DNA of 12,664 nucleotides, taken from NCBI GenBank assembly GCA_900545735.1, contig URAC01000026.1, positions 1-12,664 on the forward strand. The letters run 5' to 3'. Both the position numbers and the translations under genes were made by a program. Positions 1-5,518 of the stretch are shown here, one piece after another. The stretch is from an uncultured Bacillota bacterium. GTDB lineage: Bacteria; Bacillota; Clostridia; Christensenellales; UBA1242. Each line of letters begins with the position of its first letter. Position 1 is the first letter of the stretch. Under the pieces are notes generated by a model. It made no database searches. It had not been told where the DNA came from and worked only from the letters and a program-made list of their open reading frames with translations.

Positions 1-649
1 ATTTTTTAGAATTTCTTGTAAAAATACTCAATATTTTGCCAACTGTTAAAATAACTTTTGTGGAATTGTCTATAGCAAATTTTTTCATCATTGCCTTGCC
101 AAAGATGGTTAAACCAGCAATAACAGCACTCACTGATGCAGCAATCAATATACCTATTGAATTTGACATACTTTCCAAGATCAATTTGCCAGCGATAACC
201 GAACCAGCAGCACCTGAAATAATGCCGCAAATATCGCCAACAACATCGTTGCAGATGCTAGAAACTTTTTCAGCGTGTTTAACAAGCGCTCTACCTTCTT
301 TTGCGCCTCTAACCTTTCTAGAGCACATAGCATTGAATGGCTCGATTGAGCAAGAAGCCGCCGCCACGCCAATCATATCTGATACAACGCCCAAAATCCA
401 AAGGATTAAAATAATTACGACTGACAAAATAATGCCCGCATTTTCAAGTGCGAACTCACTAGCAACTGAAATTGCCAATGATAAAAATAAAGTAATCACC
501 AAAATTTTTACAGGCCAAGCCCAGCGTGATTGCTTTTTCTTTTTTGCTGCTTTATTTGCGACTTGTTTAATATCGCTTGATTTAACATCAGAATTAGAAT
601 CTGTTTTTGTCTTATTTTCTAAACTATCTTCTTTATCTTTATTATCCAT
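1..649 (-). CDS. DUF21/CNNM-like 'CorB' family membrane protein, 3' end off the window
   Basis: An uninterrupted minus-strand frame of 216 codons runs from ATG 649 to the left edge with no stop, so the C-terminus is missing, probably by little. Residues 1-40 are charged and lysine-rich (cytosolic). Hydrophobic segments lie at about 48-66, 72-98, 137-157 and 163-186. The stretch SDMIGVAAAS at 90-99, EPFNAMCSRKVRGAKE at 103-118 and KVSSICNDVVGDICGIISGA at 128-147 match my memory of short clostridial proteins annotated as Mg2+/Co2+ transporter CorB (DUF21). That identification is from recall, not a search, and metal transport is inferred only from the family. No CBS or CorC domain is seen in the visible part. 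The ribosome binding site is weak (TTAAAGAA). The gene lies about 70 nt downstream of the structured RNA on the same strand and may share its transcript. Confidence 0.75.
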   Translation of the reverse strand, partial: MDNKDKEDSLENKTKTDSNSDVKSSDIKQVANKAAKKKKQSRWAWPVKILVITLFLSLAISVASEFALENAGIILSVVIILILWILGVVSDMIGVAAASCSIEPFNAMCSRKVRGAKEGRALVKHAEKVSSICNDVVGDICGIISGAAGSVIAGKLILESMSNSIGILIAASVSAVIAGLTIFGKAMMKKFAIDNSTKVILTVGKILSIFTRNSKK

Positions 650-720
650 TTCTTTAATTATATATTATGTTTTTTATTATTGAATTATGTAAATTAACAT
701 AAACATCAAAATTGACTAAT

Positions 721-786
721 TCGCCATATCTTTGCAGATTAAGTAGTTGCTATCTTTTAAAGATTTTACTTAATCTGCTTTGGCGA
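721..786 (-). other. Nested hairpin at the 3' end of the structured RNA
   Basis: An outer 6-bp stem pairs 721-726 (TCGCCA) with 781-786 (TGGCGA). Inside it, a perfect 12-bp stem pairs 734-745 (GCAGATTAAGTA) with 767-778, and a small ATCTT/AAGAT hairpin caps it. In the minus direction no uninterrupted T-run follows, only AATTAGTCAATTTTGATG. It therefore looks more like a structural or processing end than a normal intrinsic terminator, and read-through into the gene at 649 is possible. Confidence 0.65.
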
Positions 787-1364
787 GAAGGCGACAAAAT
801 GAGTAAACCTTGCAGCATAGGTTCGGTTGGATTTCCCGCTATGTCCACTTGCCGTCACCGCACAAGCAGTTTCCTTTTAAGGACAAGACTTCACCGAATC
901 GCCACTTAGACCACACTATAATCCCCACCTTGCCAGCTAAAAGCAACAGTCTAGAGAATTTCTCAAACGGCCTATACCATTCTTAGCTTTTTTTGCAAAA
1001 CGAATTTCAACGGAGCGTTTATGTATATAAACTTCCAATGTAAATGTTGGCCGAACATTGTACACGGTTTAAATCCGTATCCCAACCGTTTCACTCAAAG
1101 CAGGCTACAATGCACACAGCAATTTTTTTACCGCAATGCAGGTTCTCCCCAAGGAGTGCAAAAGAAACTTTTCCACCCGATTGGGTCTCCACGAAATTTG
1201 GGTCGGGTGCCATATGCCGTTATGGCTCGCCCAAAAATCTTAACTTCCAGCACCAGCCCCGGTTTGGGCAACCAAAGCCAGCACCAGAAACTTCACAGAT
1301 ATGCCCGTCAGCGCTTTTAACGCCTTCCAATAGTCTAATAACCGACTAGAATACTGCGCCTTCG
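721..1364 (-). ncRNA. Large structured non-coding RNA candidate (OLE/ROOL/GOLLD size class, or new)
   Basis: This island of about 640 nt has no plausible protein gene: its open frames are short, low-complexity and lack ribosome binding sites. Hand-counted 60-nt lines give 48-57% GC, against about 22% in a line of the neighbouring gene. A TTGACA-17-TATATT promoter on the minus strand predicts a 5' end near 1364. The first transcribed bases (GAAGGCG, 1363-1357) are perfectly complementary to 793-787 near the other end, which would close the molecule. Internal hairpins include 1331-1335/1344-1348, 1263-1267/1272-1276, 1209-1214/1221-1226, 1174-1180/1203-1209, 1111-1123/1130-1140, 1043-1048/1054-1059, 1064-1067/1075-1078 and 872-876/879-883. 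On the minus strand the loops are A-rich and G exceeds C, as expected for a folded RNA. I found no RNase P, tmRNA, rRNA, group II intron or M-box signatures. Exact ends and class are uncertain. Confidence 0.75.
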
Positions 1365-1370
1365 TTATAT

Positions 1371-1399
1371 AATATAACATATCACAAAAAAAATGTCAA
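1371..1399 (-). promoter_or_regulatory. Sigma-A-type promoter of the structured RNA
   Basis: On the minus strand, TTGACA (1399-1394), a spacer of exactly 17 nt and TATATT (1376-1371) match the housekeeping consensus in 11 of 12 positions. The expected start is about 1364, right at the 5' strand of the closing helix. This placement is the main argument for the RNA's strand and 5' end. Confidence 0.8.
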
Positions 1400-1414
1400 A
1401 TATAAAAAAAGGTA

Positions 1415-1443
1415 TTGACATTTTTATGAAGGTCTTGTATAAT
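1415..1443 (+). promoter_or_regulatory. Consensus sigma-A promoter of the 148-residue membrane protein gene
   Basis: TTGACA (1415-1420), a 17-nt spacer and TATAAT (1438-1443) form a perfect-consensus promoter with a start expected near 1450. It is back to back with the RNA promoter: the two -35 boxes are 15 nt apart and form an inverted pair (TGTCAA 1394-1399, TTGACA 1415-1420). The in-frame ATG at 1442 lies inside the -10 box, so it cannot be the initiator. Confidence 0.88.
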
Positions 1444-1453
1444 GTCCATAGTT

Positions 1454-1460
1454 AAGGAGA
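1454..1460 (+). promoter_or_regulatory. Ribosome binding site that fixes the start at 1466
   Basis: AAGGAGA lies five bases before ATG 1466. It is downstream of the predicted transcription start, so it selects 1466 over the longer-frame ATG at 1442. Confidence 0.85.
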
Positions 1461-1465
1461 AAATT

Positions 1466-1912
1466 ATGGAAATTAATGAAAACTCAAAAAAAGAATTGAT
1501 TGAAAACTTAAACACTCATATTGAAGCAGAAGAAAAAGTTCGTGACACATTGGTTTCAGCTGGTCTTGTATTCACTTCAATAGGTGCAGGAATCTTAGTA
1601 TCAACTTTTCGAGTTCCAGTTTTAGGACCTATTGCAGGAACAGCAATTTCAACTGCTGCATTAGCATTTGCTGCTGGTTCATTTGTTGCTGCTATCAAAA
1701 GCCAAGTTAAATTCAAAAGATTAAAAAATGTTAAAAAATGGCTTGAAGAAAACGATTATTCAAAGATTATGAAAAATTACAGCAAATCAAAAGATAAAGT
1801 TATTGTTTCAACAAGAAACAAAGTTATGGTTTCTATGTATGACGCTTTTGTTGAAGAAGGCAAGTTGCCAGCAAGGCAAAAAAGCAATCCACAGTTGCAA
1901 CCAGAAATGTAA
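1466..1912 (+). CDS. Small two-helix membrane protein, unknown function (148 aa)
   Basis: I do not recognise this protein. Residues 1-28 are highly charged and probably helical. A glycine/alanine-rich hydrophobic hairpin follows at about 29-49 and 52-77, with a short turn FRVPVLGP between the halves. Residues 78-148 are basic and soluble (a KFKRLKNVKKW stretch near 82-92), ending in a Q/P-rich tail. No signal peptidase site, lipobox or catalytic motif is visible. The start is ATG 1466, set by AAGGAGA and the upstream promoter. The gene is a closed single-gene unit with a consensus promoter and a strong terminator, so expression may be high. The next gene encodes a protein with the same layout (charged N-terminus, two helices, charged C-terminus), though I see little direct sequence identity. 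Confidence 0.85.
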   Translation: MEINENSKKELIENLNTHIEAEEKVRDTLVSAGLVFTSIGAGILVSTFRVPVLGPIAGTAISTAALAFAAGSFVAAIKSQVKFKRLKNVKKWLEENDYSKIMKNYSKSKDKVIVSTRNKVMVSMYDAFVEEGKLPARQKSNPQLQPEM

Positions 1913-1917
1913 TTTTT

Positions 1918-1943
1918 AGAACCTGTTAGCAGGTTCTTTTTTT
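1918..1943 (+). terminator. Intrinsic terminator after the 148-residue membrane protein gene
   Basis: The perfect 8-bp stem AGAACCTG/CAGGTTCT has a TTAG loop and runs straight into seven T residues. It begins five bases after the stop codon. Confidence 0.92.
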
Positions 1944-1958
1944 GATTAAAATTGCCTA

Positions 1959-1987
1959 TTGACAAATTATGATTTCAATGATATTTT
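1959..1987 (+). promoter_or_regulatory. Sigma-A-type promoter of the 129-residue membrane protein gene
   Basis: TTGACA (1959-1964), a 17-nt spacer and TATTTT (1982-1987) predict a start near 1994, at the ribosome binding site GGAGA (1994-1998). The leader is therefore only about 11 nt, similar to the upstream gene. Confidence 0.7.
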
Positions 1988-2004
1988 GTATTTGGAGATA
2001 AAAT

Positions 2005-2394
2005 ATGATTGAAAATAATGAGAATTTTGAAAATCAATTAACTAACGAAGAATTAATTGAAATAGCACAAAAAGAAATCAAAAGGAATAAAATAAACATT
2101 GCATTAGGCACAGTTATTGCTCTTAGCAGCGCTGCACTTGCAATCTCTGGATTTGTTATGGGGAATTATCAAATTGGTGGGCTAAATTCAGTGCTTTTCG
2201 CATTAAATACAGGCATAGCTATTTCAAGCGTAAAGAATTTAAAAGAGTTGAAAAACTATGTTAAAATGATACAAGAATATGACATTTCTGAATTAAATAA
2301 AATTTATGAAAACATTAAAAATAACGAAGCAGAAATGCAAGATAAAGACATATTCCCAGATATCTATTCAGATAAAAAGGAACAATCCATATAA
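2005..2394 (+). CDS. Small two-helix membrane protein, unknown function (129 aa)
   Basis: No family is recognised. Residues 1-30 are charged and helical, ending in an IAQKEIKRNK segment. Hydrophobic helices span about 31-52 and 57-76, separated by a short GNYQIGG turn. Residues 77-129 are a charged amphipathic region with heptad-like leucines and isoleucines (VKNLKELKNYVKMI at 76-89) and an acidic tail. GGAGA lies six bases before ATG 2005. Both termini are probably on the same side of the membrane, as in the 148-residue protein encoded just upstream, which it resembles in organisation. The two may be distant paralogues or partners; that is inference from layout only. It has its own promoter, and its stop codon lies in the left arm of its terminator. 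Confidence 0.85.
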   Translation: MIENNENFENQLTNEELIEIAQKEIKRNKINIALGTVIALSSAALAISGFVMGNYQIGGLNSVLFALNTGIAISSVKNLKELKNYVKMIQEYDISELNKIYENIKNNEAEMQDKDIFPDIYSDKKEQSI

Positions 2395-2418
2395 ATGGCA
2401 GATAACTGCCATTTTTTT
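2393..2418 (+). terminator. Intrinsic terminator overlapping the stop of the 129-residue protein gene
   Basis: The stem AAATGGCAG/CTGCCATTT (2393-2401 and 2406-2414) has loop ATAA and a T-run to 2418. The TAA stop (2392-2394) enters the stem. The T-run touches the stop codon of the convergent 59-codon gene (2417-2419). In the other direction the tail is weak, so it serves mainly the plus-strand gene. Confidence 0.9.
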
Positions 2419-2596
2419 ATTTCCTTCGTTTGTCCAAATCGATTTTTTGACTGATTATTGTTGACATCACGCAAGATATTTGACCAATCAAAGTTCGCAA
2501 TAAAAATAAATCATCTAGTTCCTTTCCCCTAGAGATATCTATTGCTATTTGAGTGGCAAAAAGCGCCAGTTTATCTGGTGGCATATCTTTAAGCAT
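2417..2596 (-). CDS. Small conserved-looking protein, DUF6774-like (59 aa)
   Basis: The minus-strand frame ATG 2596 to TAA 2417 encodes 59 residues: a start of MLKDMPPDKLALFATQIAID, then SRGKELDDLFLLRTLIGQIS, a CVMSTIISQKI segment and a basic tail. The balance of hydrophobic and charged residues looks like two short helices of a real protein. The pattern 'LALxATQxAI...G...D.L.LL..L..Q.......I' resembles small clostridial DUF6774 proteins, which have no known function; this is from memory. No clear ribosome binding site precedes ATG 2596; a second in-frame ATG lies at 2584. The gene fills an otherwise empty gap between convergent and divergent plus-strand genes. Confidence 0.6.
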   Translation of the reverse strand: MLKDMPPDKLALFATQIAIDISRGKELDDLFLLRTLIGQISCVMSTIISQKIDLDKRRK

Positions 2597-2645
2597 ATAT
2601 ATATTTATGTGTAAAATATTTTTATGGTTAATTTGAATAAACCTA

Positions 2646-2674
2646 TTGATTTTAAAAAATTTATATGATATAAT
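2646..2674 (+). promoter_or_regulatory. Sigma-A-type promoter of the 495-residue protein gene
   Basis: TTGATT (2646-2651), a 17-nt spacer and a perfect TATAAT (2669-2674) predict a start near 2681. The ATG at 2686 would then have a leader of only about five bases, which favours ATG 2698. Confidence 0.8.
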
Positions 2675-2687
2675 GCAATGAAATTAT

Positions 2688-2696
2688 GGGGGTGAT
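2688..2696 (+). promoter_or_regulatory. Ribosome binding site that fixes the start at 2698
   Basis: GGGGGTGAT matches the 16S tail complement AGGAGGTGAT except for one internal base and lies one base before ATG 2698. It overlaps the first codons that would follow the alternative ATG 2686. Confidence 0.7.
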
Positions 2697-2697
2697 T

Positions 2698-4185
2698 ATG
2701 ATTAAAAATTTAGAAGAATTAGAAAATTGGTCAAAATTTTCAAAATCCACTCAAACAAATTTAGAAACAGCAAAATTATCTAACCTTGATTCTATTGGAT
2801 TGCTTATGACAAAAAAATATAATCCTAACGAGGTTATTTCTTTTATGCAATCACTTGCAGACCCAAAATATGTTGGAGATATCTACACAAAAGATATTTG
2901 GAATTTAAGGACAAATCAAAGAGTAAGAGGTTTGGTTGCTCAAATTGAACCATATATGGACAATAAATATTCCTCACACGCTATGATTTCTCTTCCAACA
3001 AGTTTTAACGGAATTCAATTTCCTCTTTCAACAAACTTGACAAATAAAACTATATATGTTGGCAAAGAAACAACTTGTCCAAGGTTTGAAAAACTTGTAA
3101 AGTTATTTTCAGAAAAGTTAAACGCAACAATAAACTTTAAATTTGTGTCAACAAATAACAAATATTATGTAAAAAATGCAAATTCTTATGATGTATTCAA
3201 TCAATTAAATGTAAATTCAAACTATTCATTAAATGAAAATGACAAGATTGTTGTCATTGCAAGCATTATGGCAAACAATATGTTTTCTGAATATAAATCA
3301 ACAATGCCAGCAGAATATGCTTCGCTATTAAACAAATTCAATCCACAAGAAGTTGAAAAAGTAGAAAATGTTGTAAACGACGTTTTAACGCTTGCAATCA
3401 TGAGGGCAACAGACCTAGGAAATCCTGAAATTTCTTATAAAATTGACGAAGCATTAAAACTTCAAACATCAAACGATTTAGCCCTTGTTGCAACTTATGG
3501 CAACAATGTAACTAAACATATCGCATCAATGGTTGAACAAGTTTCAAATAATATTGCAAAGAAATTGGATTATACAGTTGATAGAATTGTAAGCAATATG
3601 GAAGATATGGGCTTCAAATATGCTAAGCGCCCAAGAAACACTTTGCAAGCATTGTTTAACGCTTCCAATTTGGAAAAATCTTATGGCATAGAACTTACAA
3701 CTTATTCAAAGCCAAAAAGAGTTATGCACGCTTTAAGTGGCGCAGCTTTACTTGCAGGCATCACAAATCTTAAACAAGAACTTCCAGGAATAGTTGATGC
3801 TTTCATTCTTACTGAAAAAGAAAAAATGCAAGTTGCAGGAACAAAAAACGCAGTTGTTTCCCCTACTCAAAGTTTGATGTTTATCTTAAAAAACAAAAAT
3901 AAAATGAACTTGTTTGCACCTGTCCTTTTGGGATATGAAAATGCAAAAACAAACACGATTAACAAAGTTATTGACAGGTTTGTTAAACAACGCGAAGAGG
4001 ATTTCGGAAAATCATATAAAAAACGCTTAAATGATGTTTTAAATGAAGAATATCCAAACGAAACAAACAAAAAATCTCGTTCTTCAACTATCGTCAAAAA
4101 AGTTATCAATGAAGAAATCAAAAAGGCAAATAAAGCTAACAAAGAAGCAAAAAAAGCAAACAAGACTGCAGATGCAGAAAAATAA
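2698..4185 (+). CDS. Unrecognised soluble protein with lysine-rich tail (495 aa)
   Basis: I do not recognise any family. There is no signal peptide and no clear membrane helix; the only hydrophobic stretches are short (for example around VVIASIMANNMF and ALSGAALLAGI). The body is rich in Asn and Lys and looks globular. A segment of about 100 residues beginning near AEYASLLNKF seems mainly helical. The last 60 or so residues, from about RFVKQREEDF, are highly basic, with repeated KKANK/KANK units at the extreme C-terminus, suggesting a nucleic-acid-binding or flexible tail. I could place no catalytic motif or nucleotide-binding loop. The gene is a single-gene unit with its own promoter and terminator. 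It may be lineage-specific. The real start is taken as 2698 from the ribosome binding site. Confidence 0.85.
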   Translation: MIKNLEELENWSKFSKSTQTNLETAKLSNLDSIGLLMTKKYNPNEVISFMQSLADPKYVGDIYTKDIWNLRTNQRVRGLVAQIEPYMDNKYSSHAMISLPTSFNGIQFPLSTNLTNKTIYVGKETTCPRFEKLVKLFSEKLNATINFKFVSTNNKYYVKNANSYDVFNQLNVNSNYSLNENDKIVVIASIMANNMFSEYKSTMPAEYASLLNKFNPQEVEKVENVVNDVLTLAIMRATDLGNPEISYKIDEALKLQTSNDLALVATYGNNVTKHIASMVEQVSNNIAKKLDYTVDRIVSNMEDMGFKYAKRPRNTLQALFNASNLEKSYGIELTTYSKPKRVMHALSGAALLAGITNLKQELPGIVDAFILTEKEKMQVAGTKNAVVSPTQSLMFILKNKNKMNLFAPVLLGYENAKTNTINKVIDRFVKQREEDFGKSYKKRLNDVLNEEYPNETNKKSRSSTIVKKVINEEIKKANKANKEAKKANKTADAEK

Positions 4186-4188
4186 TTT

Positions 4189-4216
4189 AAACAAGATGGC
4201 AACATCTTGTTTTTTT
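4189..4216 (+). terminator. Intrinsic terminator after the 495-residue protein gene
   Basis: The perfect stem ACAAGATG/CATCTTGT (4191-4198 and 4203-4210) has a GCAA tetraloop and a run of T residues to 4216. It overlaps the 5' part of the longest open frame of the polymerase gene, showing that this upstream extension is not translated as part of it. Confidence 0.92.
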
Positions 4217-4251
4217 GTTTATTTCTTATTAACAAAGATAATAATCAATAT

Positions 4252-5493
4252 GTGAGAGCAATTTTGCATATTGATTTGAATAATTTTTATGCGTCTGTGG
4301 AATGTATGTTGAATCCTGATTTGCAAGGCAAAAATGTTGCTGTTTGTGGCGCACCTGAAGATAGACACGGAATAATTTTAGCAAAAAGCAAAGAAGCAAA
4401 AAAATTGGGTGTAAAAACTGGAATGACGATTTGGGAAGCAAAAAACTTAGCTCCAGACCTTATTACAATCACAGCCAATTTTCCTTTATATTTAAAATAT
4501 TCTAAAATTGTAAGAAAGATATTTGAAAATTATACTGATTTTATCGAGCCTTTTGGAATTGACGAAAGTTGGCTTGATGTAACTGAAAGCGTCAATTTAT
4601 TTGGCACGCCAAAGCAAATTGCAGAAAAAATAAAAGATGAAATTTTCCAAAAGACCAAACTCACCGTTTCGATAGGCGTGAGCTATAATAAAATATTTGC
4701 CAAACTTGGCTCAGATATTGCTGATAATGATGAGATTGTTGAAATAACTGAAGATAATTACAAACAAGTTGTTTGGCCATTGCCGTGTGAAAATTTGCTT
4801 TATGTTGGCAAACGAACAAAGAAAAAGTTTAATCATCTCAACATTTTTACTATGGGCGATTTGGCAAATTATGACAAAAATTTGCTAATTAAAAAACTAG
4901 GCAAATGGGGCGAATATTTACACGATTTTGCAAACGGCAAGGATTTGTCCCCTGTTAGAAATATTGCAAGCAGTGTTCCAATAAAATCAATCGGAAATAG
5001 TATGACAAACTATAAGGACATTTCAACGCCAAGCGAACTAAAAGTCGTTTTAACATTATTATCTGAAAGCGTGGTATCAAGATTGAGAGATTTGGGCATA
5101 AAAGGTTTTTCAGTGGTCCACGCTTATATAACAAAAACAGATTTGAGTTCAGATGGCTGGCAAAAAAAATTGGATAGTTTTATTTTATCATCAACAAAAT
5201 TAACAACTTACGCTTTTGATTTAATATTGGACAACTTCAACTTTGATATTAATTTGCGTGGAGCAGGCGTTTCTGTCAGCGGGCTAAAATGGGACAATAA
5301 AGTTCAAGAAAAAATGATGGAGGACAAAAAGCTTTTAAAATTAGAAGAATTTGAAAGTTGTGTAAACAAAATTCAAAAGAAATATGGAAATTCCAAAATC
5401 AAAAAGGCGTGGATTTTGACTGACAAACGATTAAACAATTTGGACATCAAAGAAGAACACGTCATTCACCCTGAAAACTTTTTTAGAAAATGA
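4252..5493 (+). CDS. dinB: Y-family DNA polymerase (DNA polymerase IV, DinB type)
   Basis: This is an error-prone translesion DNA polymerase, 413 residues from GTG 4252, within the usual DinB range (about 350-420). The palm begins with IDLNNFYASVE at 7-17: Asp8 is the first metal ligand and Phe12/Tyr13 is the steric-gate position. The second acidic pair is Asp104-Glu105 in EPFGIDESWLDVT. SIGVSYNKIFAKLGSD follows, then a helix-hairpin-helix-like thumb (LLYVGKRTKKKFNHLNIFTM) and a C-terminal little-finger domain. The longer frame from 4207 adds residues encoded inside the preceding terminator, so it is rejected; family members begin M-R-x-I-L-H-I-D, matching GTG 4252. No good ribosome binding site precedes the GTG and no SOS operator of the Gram-positive CGAAC-N4-GTTCG type is visible. 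It may be expressed by terminator read-through or a weak local promoter. Confidence 0.93.
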   Translation: MRAILHIDLNNFYASVECMLNPDLQGKNVAVCGAPEDRHGIILAKSKEAKKLGVKTGMTIWEAKNLAPDLITITANFPLYLKYSKIVRKIFENYTDFIEPFGIDESWLDVTESVNLFGTPKQIAEKIKDEIFQKTKLTVSIGVSYNKIFAKLGSDIADNDEIVEITEDNYKQVVWPLPCENLLYVGKRTKKKFNHLNIFTMGDLANYDKNLLIKKLGKWGEYLHDFANGKDLSPVRNIASSVPIKSIGNSMTNYKDISTPSELKVVLTLLSESVVSRLRDLGIKGFSVVHAYITKTDLSSDGWQKKLDSFILSSTKLTTYAFDLILDNFNFDINLRGAGVSVSGLKWDNKVQEKMMEDKKLLKLEEFESCVNKIQKKYGNSKIKKAWILTDKRLNNLDIKEEHVIHPENFFRK

Positions 5494-5518
5494 AAAAACA
5501 CGATAAATCGTGTTTTTT
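5493..5518. terminator. Bidirectional terminator between convergent dinB and ypeB
   Basis: The symmetrical AAAAAACACGA-TAAA-TCGTGTTTTTT hairpin gives a T-run on both strands. The last base of the dinB stop and the first bases of the ypeB stop (5517-5519) lie within it, so one compact element serves both genes. Confidence 0.9.

Noticed and set aside
36..683. A 215-codon plus-strand open frame
   Set aside because: It is the antisense shadow of the minus-strand DUF21-like gene, whose frame is open for 216 codons and carries recognisable family motifs and membrane helices. The plus-strand translation has no such features and no ribosome binding site.
1021..1320. Plus-strand orientation for the structured RNA
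   Set aside because: One hairpin has a GCAA loop on the plus strand, which briefly suggested that direction. There is no good plus-strand promoter before 721 and no terminator near 1350-1380, whereas the minus strand has a near-consensus promoter and A-rich loops.
712..1349. Plus-strand open frames of 65-101 codons in the GC-rich island
   Set aside because: Their compositions are unlike the neighbouring proteins, they lack ribosome binding sites, they overlap one another, and they lie antisense to a promoter-driven, heavily base-paired region.
721..1364. RNase P RNA, tmRNA, group I or II intron, or M-box riboswitch
   Set aside because: The RNase P core (GAGGAAAGTC), tmRNA ends with CCA, group II domain V and M-box conserved blocks are not found. 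A phrase similar to the group I S element (AAGATATGGCG) occurs near the 3' end, but without matching P, Q and R elements.
2419..2685. CRISPR, tRNA or mobile-element remnant in the gap before the 495-residue gene
   Set aside because: No repeats, tRNA arms or transposase fragments were seen. The gap holds the 59-codon gene and a promoter.
4215..4242. TTGTTT-16-GATAAT as a dinB promoter
   Set aside because: The -35 box is formed by the terminator T-run, the match is poor and the start would fall on the initiation codon. It is too weak to list.
4207..4251. N-terminal extension of DinB beginning MFFCLFLINK
   Set aside because: It is encoded by the terminator T-run and spacer of the preceding gene. 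Family members start at the residue encoded by GTG 4252.
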